From assembly GCA_029641185.1 (NCBI GenBank), contig JAPWGK010000033.1, positions 248,001-312,000 of the forward strand: a DNA stretch of 64,000 bases. The letters run 5' to 3'. The notes beneath the pieces are model-generated. The model was given only the letters and a program-made list of their open reading frames with translations, ran no database searches and was not told the DNA's origin. The stretch is from Pseudofabraea citricarpa (taxonomy: Eukaryota; Ascomycota; Leotiomycetes; Helotiales; Dermateaceae). Positions 13,107 through 24,886 of this stretch are shown here, in pieces; the first letter of the stretch is position 1, and the number at the start of each line of letters is the position of its first letter. A program made the position numbers and the translations under genes.

Positions 13107-13654
13107 AAAGAGCTTTTTGGGGGATCAGAGTCATTAGGACTTGAGATCAGAAGTAAACTTGACACCAAAGCTATCTAAGGTTCTTCGTCTTCTGAATTAG
13201 TTTAATAAGATAAGAAGTGGTGAAAGCCTCAAATTATGCACCAAAACTGACATTATTACAAGTCTCATTCCTACCGAAACTCTATCTTCTCTTTTCTAAA
13301 ATCAAATGATTGATTGATAAAGTTGCAAACTTATTTCGGCATTTTCATCTATTACTTAGCGTCCAATCAAATGACCTATGCATGAAAACACAGGAAACCT
13401 GGCTATATCCGGAATTATGTCTTTATGTAAAAACATGGAATAGAGACTTCTTTGTATCCTCGTATGCGGGTTATACCAATGATAAAGAACTGACACAGCC
13501 TATCTTCTCCCAAGAAAATAAAAGTGAGCGAGCTGCTATTTCTATTCTTTTTGCTACGCTCGCTGTTCCCGTCCTCAAAAATTCATCGCATTTGAGTTGG
13601 GAACTGGCAAAAAAGAAAAAAAGAAAAAAAGAAAAGCAAGCATTTGGGGCCACT

Positions 13655-15948
13655 ATGGTGACCCAACAGACAAAGACAATTTATGCCCGAAAATATGGAG
13701 TGCACAAAGATACACAAAATAAAAAGGTTCAAAAGAGTTTTTTGACACCTATAAATCACTCGTTTATTGGAATACCACAAACTCAAGGTCAGCTAGACAA
13801 GAAGTTAGAAGATCTAGCTGCTAAAACGTACCAAAAACAAGAGCTTCTTGGTTTTACTACTCGAGAGCTTTCAGATCTAGATGCACTTTGCTTTCTACGA
13901 AACTTTACACATGGCAGTCTCCCGGACGTGGTTCTCCCCGTGTTTGACGATGCAAAGTGGGAGCAAAACATAGTACCGCACACAGACTCATTCAGACATG
14001 ATAGGACAGTTCTACTGACCTGTGGAACCTATCCCTTTTTGTATAATACTCCTGAAATCAGGAAGGTGATCAGACCTTGCCTTGCTCTAGCGACGAGAAT
14101 ATTTCAAGCTGCAAAATATAGTAAATTTGTAAGTCTCCAACCAAAAATCAATATCAAAGAAACGACTAGAACTTATAATAGTTCAAAACATGGCTCCTCG
14201 GAACTAGACGACAAATCAATCAAAATAGGATACCCGCAGGCACTACTTATGCAAACAGCCTGTACAAAGTATATCCAAGAGCCTCGCCTGTTACTAATTT
14301 AGAAGTAGACCAGAAAATTGGTGCCATTATGAAACAACTGGAAAATCAAATACATCTGTTCTTCTTTAACGGGTATGACACAGGCAAGTCAAATTATACT
14401 CAGGCTTTGACGGATCGACATTCTTCAACAGTGACAACAGGACAGAGTCAACAGACAAGAAATTCCATTTTTATAGGATTTGCTATTCAAGACATAGAAG
14501 CCTTGGTGGACAAGAAGCTATCAGATGCAGAACGTATGGGGCAACAATTGTCTATGGCCGTAACAATTTTCCACGAATTAATACATGTAAGGATTACCTA
14601 ATATATACAACTTTTAAGTATTGAAACACTGACATTTAAGTAAGGCAATGGAGATGACTCGGCATGTTCCAGAACAAGGACCAGCAGCATCGTATTACGA
14701 GGTAAGCTGCCCAGAACACTATGGTCTTCAAAATAATGTACTGATATGGCTTAGCCATACTACGAAAACGAGCAATTGAATGAGCTTGGATTTGCTGCTG
14801 AACATCACGTTCTTGGTGGGATAATGAGTCCCATGTCAAACACTGAACCGCCTTTAGGTTACTGGTATGGCACAGGAAGCGGTACGAAGCTTGATATAAA
14901 TATGACAAGTCTAGCGATTCTGACCAATCCACGTCTTGCGAATCAGCACACAAAGTTTCCCATACCAATATCAGTGTACAAGAATGTATTTAGCCCAGAC
15001 TTTTGGGATGTAGCGGCCCAAAGATACGGATCGAGTTCAATCTTTGATAGTGCAAAGAGGGCAGGAGTGACTAGGGAAATGACTGATATAGTCACCGAGA
15101 CAATAATGAAACAGTACTGGTGGAACAATTCTATAAATCAACAGTCAGATAACCCATGGGAAATTCGAAAAAACAACCTTACTCGTCTCAACCAATCGCC
15201 GAGTGATCGAGCCGCTGAGATATTTTTGCAGGAGATGGTAACGACTACAAATGAAGATCAGATATTCTGGGAAGCAGCTGCCGGAATAGAAGATCGAATT
15301 TCCCATGTGACTGGTCTTCAAATAAATATCGGCATGTTTATAACGAAGCTCGATGATATTGTGGAATTCCACCGGGATATGGCTACCCTTACCCTCACGA
15401 TGGAGAGGTCCAAAACTTACCACGGCCAAAGACGATATATTATGCTTGGCTTCAATAGAGGCCTTCAAGATTTCCTACAGAAATTATTAGGGCAGAACCC
15501 ACTATCTCGCACTCGGATAGAGGCAACCGTCAAGAAAATTGAATTTACTCGCTTGTTGCTTGTGGATAATACTGCGGCTGACCGTAGTAATCACAAACGT
15601 ATCGTAGACGCGTGTGACAACGAAACACCCCAAAGATCTAATGTTATAGCCAAATGCTACAATGATATGCTTGGCCGCAAGGGATCTCAGAGCGAATCTC
15701 CAAGCTTCTACTGGTCCGACATAGTCTATCTGAAGGTACTTCGAGCAAGTATAAATAATCCGCCTTTTTTCAGCACAAACGATCGAACAAACTTCTTCAA
15801 GGACTGCAGGAAAGAACTGACGGAGATCAGCGAAGAATTCAAGACTAAAAGGTTCGCTCCAGGTTTCGAATATTCGAAGGAGCATGTACAGTCAATGAGT
15901 AAGATGGAGGTCATAGCAGAAGAGACCGCGAGGAAGTTGGGGGTTTGA
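13655..15948 (+). CDS. orphan protein with HExxH zincin-like motif
   Basis: Four exons (13655-14128, 14182-14586, 14645-14701, 14755-15948) join in phase to 709 residues. The second exon ends exactly on FHELIH (HExxH at 289-293), and the next two exons supply EPYYENEQLNELGFAAEHHVLGG, with Glu322 and Glu328 as candidate third metal ligand about 30 residues downstream, the order used by zinc metallopeptidases of the gluzincin type. No signal peptide is evident. The remainder (long helical C-terminal half) matches nothing I recognise. The open frame continues upstream to 13310 through a Lys-rich tract (KKKKRKKEK); I chose ATG 13655 because the upstream part looks non-coding, but this is uncertain. 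Function is unknown; peptidase activity is inferred from the motif only. Confidence 0.65.
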
Positions 15949-16563
15949 AGTATTGTCATATACTTAAGTGCCTACCCAGGCCAGGTATTTACCTGATATA
16001 GGATAGGATGTTATGGATTGTCATAATACTGTAGAAATATATTGTACTAGTTCCAGCTTGCTCGCTTAGCGCGTGAATGTACCACTCGGTAGCCCTGCCG
16101 ACAATCTCATGTGCAAGCTTTCAAGGCAGTATGCATGCTCCGAATTTACTATTATCCAGCGAATAATATAGGAGCAGCCCGCGCAGCTGAACCGAACGCT
16201 CCCAAATGCAAGATGATTCCCTCAGTAGATAAGGTTACAGTATATGGCTGAAAGTCGATGACGCTACTGCGGGGGCGACGTCATACAGGGCCGTGAACTT
16301 GGACAAACAATCCGTCTCCAGTGCCCCGCCATCGACCAATCCCCGCTACTGCCAACCTCTCGACCTCGCACATCTCACCCCGTATCCCGGACGCAGAACC
16401 TTCACGCAAAATCCGGTATATGGCTTGCCCTCCCAGTTCTCATTCACTCCGCAGAGCAACCCTTCTCCCACGCTCGTTCTCCCGTTCACAATCGCACCAA
16501 GACCAAGCAAGCTGAGAGCCCAAGCTGAAAGAGAAGAAGCAAACACCAACGCTCCTTGTCACC
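15949..16563. other. intergenic, phospholipase D promoter
   Basis: Between the orphan zincin gene and the phospholipase D gene, same direction. C-rich and pyrimidine-rich just before the PLD ATG (about 16310-16500). An open frame at 16293-16652 overlaps the PLD start in another phase and is not supported. Confidence 0.5.
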
Positions 16564-19473
16564 ATGACTACCGCGGGCCCTGCCGATGGTGGCTCGAATC
16601 CGGAGAGCTTCAAGGAGAAGATGAAAGCCAAGTTCGACCATCCCATACATGACATGCGCGAGAAGCTGCGCGACACAAAACTATATGACTTGAAGGTCGG
16701 CCTGATCCACAAGAAGTAAGACTCGGTCGGCTTGTGATGGGAAGCGGGCGCGACGAATGCTGACATGCGACCAGACACACGATCGGGAAGTTCGCAAACT
16801 TAGTAGGTCGACTCGGCAGACTTTCGTTGCATTCACTACTGACGCTGCGCAGATCAACCCGAATCATCGACACGACGAAGAGCACGAAAAGGCTACCGAC
16901 GACAAGAGGACGAAGATTGCCGAATCCCACAGGTTCCAGTCCTTTGCGCCCGAGCGTCCAGGTAATAATATCAAGTGGTACGTCGATGGACGAGACTACT
17001 TTTGGGTAAGCATACTGGGCAGGTCAATTAGCTGAAAACAATACTAAGACGGCATTAGGCAGTTTCAATTGCCCTTGAGGCTGCAAAGGAGACGATTTAC
17101 ATTGAGGACTGGTGGCTTTCACCCGAGCTTTTTATGCGACGCCCGCCATACTACAACCAAGAATGGCGGTTGGATCAAATCCTCAAACGGAAGGCAGAAG
17201 CTGGGGTAAAAATATATGTTATTGTATACAGAGAAGTCGAGGTGAGCCACTGCCCCCAAATTTATTGTCATATACTAATATTGATTAAGGCTGCCCTCAC
17301 ATGTAATTCCCAACATACAAAGCGCGCTTTACAGGCTTTGTGCCCAAAAGATACCCCTGGACACGGCAACATTATGGTTATGCGACACCCTGATCATAAT
17401 GTTCTCGAAAATGCAGCAGATATGACTTTTTACTGGGCACATCACGAAAAGTTTATCGTCATAGATTATAATACGGCATTTATTGGCGGACTTGACCTTT
17501 GCTTCGGAAGATGGGATAACCATCAACATCCTCTTGCCGATGTACATCCAGGAGGAGTCTCCACTGAAATTTGGCCAGGACAGGACTTTAACAACAACCG
17601 TGTTAAGGATTTCCAGAAAGTTGATGATTGGAAGTCCAACGAAATCTCGAAGGCTGAGTACGGAAGGATGCCTTGGCATGATGTGGCTATGGGTGTCGTG
17701 GGTGATTGCGTATATGATATAGCTGAGCATTTTATCTTGCGTTGGAATTTCGTCAAACGAGACAAGTATAAGCGTGATGGCCGTTACGACTGGCTTACTC
17801 TAGAGGGACGTGAAGGCCCAGATGAAGACTTGCTCGGAGTCCAGAGACCAAAGCATCCCGTTGGAGATTATATTCACCAGCCACTAACTCCATTGTCCGG
17901 CAAGACTCTTGGGGATCAACAAGGCACAGTTCATGCGCAGATCGTACGAAGCAGTTCTGACTGGTCGAGTGGCATTCTTACCGAGCATAGTATCCAAAAT
18001 GCTTATAGTGAGCTTATCAGAAATGCTCAGCATTATGTGTACATCGAGAATCAATTTTTTATTACAGCAACCGGAGAGGAGCAAGCACCAATCAAAAACA
18101 CGATTGGCAGAGCCATCGTTGACGCAGTGGTTCGTGCAAGTAAGGAAGGCCGAAAATTCCGCGTCATTGCTGTAATCCCGGCGATCCCAGGCTTTGCAGG
18201 TGATCTTCGCGAGGATGCTGCTATGGGTACCAGAGCCATTATGGACTACCAGTACAAGTCAATCTGCAGAGGCGAGCACTCTATATACGAGCAGATCAAA
18301 GCTCAAGGTGTGGATCCTACCCAGTACATATTCTTCTTCAACCTACGATCATATGATCGTCTTAACGTCACACCAAAAATCAAGAAGCAAGAAGAAGCCG
18401 CTGGTGTTTCTTATCAAGACGTTCAGAGAGCAGAAGCTGATGAAATCATGGGTGGGGATGTTAACGATGCTACCGACAGTAGTGATGATGATAATATTGA
18501 TCTTCATTTGGATAAGAAGAAGCGACCTAGAGTTCACAAATCCAACTCCGGTGACGAGAAACGAGAAGTCAACACGGATGCCAAACGTAAATGGGAGGAG
18601 AAAGCTGATGATGTTGGCAACGACACGCAGCCTGAAAGCACTGATAGCGTTGCTAAGAATGCCATGCATGAAACTCCCAGCATTGTTGATGAGGCATGGG
18701 AAGGCGATCTGGACACCGAAGTCGACAATTGGATTCAGGAAGAACTCTACATTCACGGAAAGGTTTTGATTGTAGATGATAAGACTGTCGTCTGTGGTTC
18801 CTCCAACTTGAACGATCGCTCTCAACTTGGTCTCCACGACAGTGAACTGTCAATAGTTATGACTGATACCAGGACACTTAACTCCAAAATGGGAGGTGAG
18901 AGTTACGAAGCTGGTTATCATGCGGCGACTCTGAGACGTTATCTCTGGAGAGAGCATCTAGGTCTCCTCCCACCACAAGAACTTGACGCTTCTAAAGATA
19001 AAAATGCCCAACCTCCGGATGTTCCCAACGACCCACAAGAGAATGATACGTATGAGTTCGTCGCTGATCCTCTCAGTGACGACGTTTGGGACATGTGGAC
19101 CTCACGCGCGTCAAAAAATACTGAGATCTTTAGACAATTATTTCACGCTGACCCAGATGATCATGGTATGTCATTGTCTTATCCTTCAACCGTAGCTTGG
19201 AAGAAGAAAAAGAAGAAAAAGACCTGAATTGAATAAAGTGCTAATATTAAACTTGTAGTTAAAACCTTTGAGGATTATGATCACTTCCTCCCATCGAAGG
19301 GAATCAAGTCCGGTCATATTTATGACCGCATGACCCCACCAGCCGAGATTCGCCATAAGCTTGATCAGATCAAAGGCCACCTCGTGTGGATGCCGCTAGA
19401 CTTTTTGAAGGATGCTAATATGGCTGAAGTCGGGATGCAGGTCAACTCGTTTACTGAGAGTATTTATACCTAA
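16564..19473 (+). CDS. phospholipase D
   Basis: Six exons (16564-16715, 16775-16802, 16853-17005, 17059-17241, 17290-19165, 19259-19473) give 868 residues. Two HxKxxxxD catalytic motifs: His224/Lys226/Asp231 in HHEKFIVID and His661/Lys663/Asp668 in HGKVLIVD, the latter followed by GSSNLNDRSQLG. Also seen: FAPERPGNNIKWYVDG and WWLSPELF, typical of fungal and plant-type PLD cores. The enzyme hydrolyses phosphatidylcholine to phosphatidic acid and choline. There is no PX/PH region, so it resembles the short fungal PLD (PldA-like) more than yeast Spo14. A long acidic insertion (about residues 560-650) separates the second HKD half. The 48-nt intron 4 is a multiple of three without a stop, so naive translation reads through it. 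One exon is 28 nt. Confidence 0.92.
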
Positions 19474-20676
19474 AGTTATTCTGGCACACATGTCCAAAAC
19501 ATACAGCAACGGAACATACAGAAACTAAAAAGCGGACACGCTCGGGGTGGTTAATGAATTTTACTGGTAATTTATTTTCTTTTTCTTCTGGTTGGAACTC
19601 GGGAGGCGATGGGAAGGGGAAGGATGGGAACCTTTGGTAATGGGGATGAGTGGAAGAATGAATGCGTCATTTTTGTTTAATGCATGCAGGTTTCTAATGA
19701 ATAAAAATACTATTGAATTTATCAACCGGCAGTAATATATGATTACATCCGTTTTTTCAACCTTGAAGTGCGTGGTGATTGAAGGGGATGTTACCTGTGG
19801 CTCCACGTACGGGATCATGGCATTCGCCAATTCATACATGTTAAGGTTGGAGGTAATATTAAGGTTTCTTTCTATAGAAGAGGATCATAAGGATCCGTGA
19901 GGTTATATGGAAGTGTTTATTCACCCAATTCCAGTCACCTGTTGAATCACGTGATATACCCGCACGATTATACCAAAAGTCTCTTTATCTTTGATTCACG
20001 ATGCACCAAATTGTTTGGACCCACCCCAACCACTCATTTACTCAAAATCTAAAATCCAAGTCTAATTTGAAGTTCTAGGACATTAAAATCATACCCCTTG
20101 TACCAAACCAATTGCCATCCAAAATGATCAAGTGATCAAGTCAAGCAACGCAGCACCCAAAGTATTCAAGACCAATCTTGATCAACGCCACTCGTCCTCC
20201 AGTCTCGCAATTTCCTACCTAGGTAACCACTTACCTACTTTGCCGGCAGGCTAATTCTTACTGCTAGTTACACTTAGATACCCAGGTATATTGTGAGACT
20301 AATAATAAGAGTGTTATTGGTACATATTTAAAGATTGTAAATATTGCAGCAAGTCAAAACTATTTATGTTCTTTAACTAGCCTATGATTATACTAGCACT
20401 GGTTAAGATACAGTAATAAAAGGAGGTAAGTATAAGATACTTTATGCTCTGGGTAATCTCAATGTCGCTTAATTTAATGCTGGTTCGAGCACGTCGTCGC
20501 TTCGCTTACTTTGCTACCCTCAATCGCAACGGCCTCTTTTATGGTAGGACGTACAGTTAGGCCACTTCAATTATAGACATAATCATAAGCCATCTACTCT
20601 GGTAGGGTTCGAGGCAAAACTTGCCTTTCCTGGAGATTAATCCTCAGAAATTGGTGCAGCTTTTGAGTATTTCAAT
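19474..20676. other. 1.2-kb convergent intergenic region
   Basis: Lies between the 3' ends of phospholipase D and the NLR gene. AT-rich. Contains a CCTACCTAGGTAA word at about 20215-20226 that recurs elsewhere in the window. No gene or mobile element supported. Confidence 0.45.
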
Positions 20677-23600
20677 CTATTGCTGATCGTGTCCATCTAT
20701 TCCATACTGCGAAAAGAGAGTGTCATGCCCCATATACATCGCCAGCTGCAAAGGTGTTGTTTTATTGTTATTTAGCGCCGTCATGTCTGCACCTCTCTCG
20801 AGTAGCAATTGTACGATTTCCTTGTGCCCTCTTCGAGCCGCAAAATGCAGCGCCGTATCCCCGGTCTCATCGGTAGCCTGTATATCCGCTTCAGAGTCGA
20901 GTAAAGTGTTTAATGCCAGGGCATGGTTATTAGCAGCCGCTTTGTGCAAAGGCGTTTCTCCGATGTAATCCCTGGCCTCGATATCTGCCTTGCTTTTCAA
21001 TAGTAGCAGCATGGTCTCGTTGTGCCCCTCCGCAGCGGCAACATGTAGGGCTGTATTTCCAAAATCACATCCGGCCGCAATGTCTGCCCCTTTCAATAGT
21101 AGCTGCCCCATCAACGAACGGTGGCCATTCTTAGCCGCCTGGTGCAACGCTGTCGTTCCTTTCGAGCATTTCGCCCTTATATCAGCACCTTTCTTCAAAA
21201 GCAGTGATACTACTTCCTTCTGCCTAGAGTCGGTTGCCAAGTGCATCAAGGTTTTCCCTTCTAAATCCTTCACATCGGCATTTGCTCCCCTGGCTAACAA
21301 CAGTTGTACTGTGGACTTGTGTCCAGCCTCGGCTGCCCAGCATAACGCCGTTCTGCCATCTATATCTCTGGCCTCGATATTTGCCCCGTTTGCCGACAGT
21401 AAATCGACTGCTTCCTTGTTTCCGTACTTAGCTGCCCAAAACAGCGCTGTTTGTTGTCGGGAGTCTCTCGCCTCGAGTTCTGGATTCTCATTTAGTAGTA
21501 GCTGTACCAAACGGGGATTTCCGTCCCGGGCTGCATAGCATAATGGCGTTACATTGTCTGTGTCCTTCTCATTGATGGGATGTTGGCGGGTTTCGGTCAA
21601 ACGACCCAAGTTGAGTATATTTTCGACAAGCGGACAGATGCCAAAAAAAGAAGCGAAATGCAATAGTTTGAAGTTGTCTGGTGGTGATTGCTGGGCCGGA
21701 AACATCGCGGCCCAATACGTTTTTAAAAAAGATGCGCGAAGCAAAGAATTTTCCTGGTAGAAAGCCTGTTTTAGATTAAACATATCTTCTGAACTTGGTA
21801 GGGATCTTGAGTGCTCGTGCCAGTGAAGTATAGCATATGAGAGCAAAGGGAATTTGTTTAGGTGTGAGGTGTCTTTCTGGTCGCCGTTAAGCCTGACGAA
21901 ATCGCTCGGCAAAGCACCAGGCTGCTGAAAATAGTCAAAGCACTTTTGGGCTATCTTAAGGTTCGTCTCCTGTTTTTTGACACGGAAAACCTCCAGCTCA
22001 GGATTTGAATTCTCGGTTTCGCCAAGTAAATAATCCTTGGCTGATTGATGTATAAGCGTCACTTTATTCTGTTGAATTGACAGAAAGTACCCGCAGGAGG
22101 AGATTTCACTCCTTATGTATTCATCAGGAGTAAAGCCATTCCGAAGATTTTCGTCATTTCCAAAGGCAGCACTTAGCTCTGTAACGGTCAAGGGGCGAAC
22201 AGCTAGAGCGACCCAGGGTAATATCACCGAAAGAGCTTTTCGACGATCTTCAATGATTTCCTCTGCCATTTCTCCGCTAGTAAATTGAAGTAACATGCGA
22301 TCATATAGTTTGTCTAACCCTGGTGGGAAAAGTTCTAGGACTTTATCGGTCTCGGTTGCTTTGTATTTTAGTAGCTCTTTTGCTACAATTCCAATCCATA
22401 GAAATCTTACTTCTGCACGCTCACGAAAAATCTTTTTTACGCGAAGTTGCAATGGCTTCGGATAGTGTTTTTCCCTCGAGAGTTCGTCGACCTTTTGATC
22501 GATAAAAAGCTCTATATCCTTATCGACCTCGCTTTTTGCATCTGCGTCCAGTTGTATGCGAGGGAAGCCTTTGAGACTAGTTCGAATGGAAGTTTGGTGG
22601 TCACGACTAACCAAAATCAAGTTAAAATTATTGCCTGGAGATTGTGTGCGGACCATTGAGATAAGATTTGTGAATTGATTCAGGATTTTGTCAGCTGAAT
22701 TCCCATTGCATTCATCAATGCCGTCGATGATGCAGTAAATTTTATGTTGCTGAGATATAGATAACTTAACCATCTCCTCAAAAGTTGACCAGAGTGTGAA
22801 GAAATATGAGTTGTCCGACAGTAAATCTTGTTTGTATGCGACGTGATTAGGGAGATAGTCAACTAAGGACAAATTCTGTTCCAAAAGTTGACGTGTTAGG
22901 CTTCTGATAGTAGCACTCGCTGTATTGTGGTTTGCGTCGTTGTTATGGCAAAAGTACTGCAGAAAATAGGTGCCTTGTGGACGTCCCGTGGGTCGCTCCA
23001 ACTCCTCAGCAAGGAAAATTGACAGCATTGTTTTACCCGTTCCAGGACCACCGGACAGCCATAAGAGTTGTGATGTAGTAGAACGAAACCACGATTCGTA
23101 CACCGGATGGCTCTTGATCCATTCACATGTACCACCAACTCTCGACCCTTTTTTCTGCAAGAGTGCATTTCGGTCCGTGTTCGGGTTTATCGGGTATAGC
23201 TGTGGTAGGTAGGCTTTTCTCCTCGGTTGGCGCTCTAAATTCTACTGTTTAGTATCTACCCAGCACGTAAAGATCACACGAGCATAACAGCCACAAGGGA
23301 GATGCACTCACGGTTTCCAGGATTCATTTGTATGAAATTTGTATTGATTACTCCTATCAAAAAAAGAAAATCATTACAATAAATTCCAGCATCTTGTTGA
23401 CTTAATCCTTACCGAGAGTCATTGAACCGCCACCAGAATTGAATTGACGCGCGCTTCCCTGAGCGACATTATGTCCTGATGTCTGGTTCGTGGTTTGAGA
23501 ACCAGAGCCAGAATTGCTGGTTACCCGCCCTGCCTCTTGAACCCCATGGTTTGGAGCGGATTGCACGATGGTTGGTGCGGGATTGATAACTCGAGATCCA

Positions 23601-24214
23601 GAGCCAGAATTGTTGGCGACCTGCCCCGCCCCTTGAAGCTCGTGGTTTGGAGCGGATTGCACGATGGTTGGTGCGGGATTGACAACTCGAGATCCAGAGC
23701 CAGAATTGTTGGCGACCTGCTCCGCCTCTTGAAGCCCATGGTTTGGTGTGGCAGCCATCTCCATCTGCTCTGGCTGAGCTGCGGTTGTGGATCGAATGTG
23801 ATCCTCCTCAAATCCCAACAACAGCAAGTCTCTCATGATTTGTTTCACCAGCTTGTTCACCTTCTTTCCCTCTCTGCCAATGGTGAAGACTGATAAAATT
23901 CGCCGATGGAGTTTGTGGCTGTTGGGAATGTGTGCGTTGATTATCTTTTGTATGCTCTTGACGTTGTCTTCACACATCTGAAAAACCCCCTCTATATCCG
24001 TGGTCGTGGAATTGCTCAATGCTTGTTCCAGATTGGACTGCGCATCTTTTAGAGTGTTTGTTATAAGGGGAAGCTCTTTCATGGCTGCGTGAAAAGCTGG
24101 GTGGAGGTGGTTTGGATCCTTTGCCGTATCGTAGATTTCCTTGACGGCTTCGGAAATGGTGATGATTGATGCAACTGCACCAACCACAGCCAGAGAAATC
24201 TCGGCACCTGACAT
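20677..24214 (-). CDS. STAND/NLR-type receptor: SesA-like domain, sigma-like linker, NACHT, ankyrin repeats
   Basis: Three exons (24214-23413, 23353-23312, 23234-20677) join in phase to 1133 residues. Residues 1-140 are helical and match the SesA-like N-terminal domain of fungal NLRs (MSGAEISLAVVGAVASIIT...). Residues 157-268 form a Gly/Ser/Asn linker with three 32-residue repeats ending RQFNSGGGSMTLG, resembling the sigma-type amyloid signalling region of this family. The NACHT NTPase has Walker A GGPGTGKT (343-350) and DGIDE (452-456). About eight full ankyrin repeats follow (roughly 840-1133), highly alike, with a degenerate one before and a partial one after. Family members act in cytosolic non-self recognition and programmed cell death (heterokaryon incompatibility); that role is inferred. 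Acceptor 23235 was fixed by phase and by the TACTAAAC branch site. Intron 1 has in-frame tandem acceptors (TAG/GAG). Confidence 0.85.
23459..23746 (-). repeat. three 96-bp coding repeats in the NLR linker
   Basis: Consecutive units encode PNHGLQEAEQVANNSGSGSR..., PNHELQGAGQVANNSGSGSR... and PNHGVQEAGRVTSNSGSGSQ.... The first two copies are almost identical in DNA; the third is diverged. Unit length is 32 codons, so copy changes keep the frame. Confidence 0.9.
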
Positions 24215-24886
24215 GCTTGAGTTGGGGTTGAAGATTTGAGATAGCTAAGACTTGAATGTAGGTGTTCTTGAAAGCGAGTTGGCGCAGAAGTTCCAGAATG
24301 GCCAAGGAGCGAAGAGAAGTCTTGAAGTTAGGTGTCTGTAGAGAACGACTGCAGAGAGCGACTGCAGAGATATATACGGCCAGGCACCCAGACATGCATG
24401 TATAAAGAACCATAGTGTTTGAGAATGTAAAAGAATCACTGTGTTTGAGCGTGCACCTACCAACAAGCCTCCATGCTGTTAATTCTTTCAACATCTGTGA
24501 GACAGAGACAAGTAATGTCACACTTGTCTAAAACCTCACCAGTAGATCGAAATGGGTGATATATCTGAAGGAAATCATGACTGGCTCTCCTGACCTGTCC
24601 TCAGGCATGAGGATGGGAAGATTTGCCCACCACTTACTGCGAAGACCAGGTAAGATCAATTATATGACTGAATTTAAGTTCGATTGTTGAATGCATAATC
24701 CATAAAATATAAAGCAGCTGAGGCGATGGTGACAACAAACGGTTTACACATAAAAAACCCCCGCTGCGGCATAACTGGTCTGCCGGGATCGCTGCCTGAA
24801 TACTTTAGCTTGAGTTCAAACCAAGGAAGAAAAAAAGAAACAAAGAAACTGGGTGCCGGTGTTTGTGTTTTTGAAACGTACCACAC
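24215..24886. other. intergenic, NLR promoter
   Basis: Upstream of the NLR start and downstream of the YVC1-type gene on the same strand. Contains a short direct duplication GAACGACTGCAGAGAGCGACTGCAGAGA near 24343-24370. No gene seen. Confidence 0.5.

Noticed and set aside
13310..13654. N-terminal extension of the orphan zincin protein
   Set aside because: The frame is open but runs through a poly-Lys A-rich tract and looks non-coding; the later ATG is preferred.
23160..24214. Treating the SesA-like frame and the NACHT-ankyrin frame as two separate genes
   Set aside because: The gap is under 250 bases, the NACHT frame has no good start, and two canonical introns join the frames in exact phase. 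Kept only as the alternative-isoform finding.
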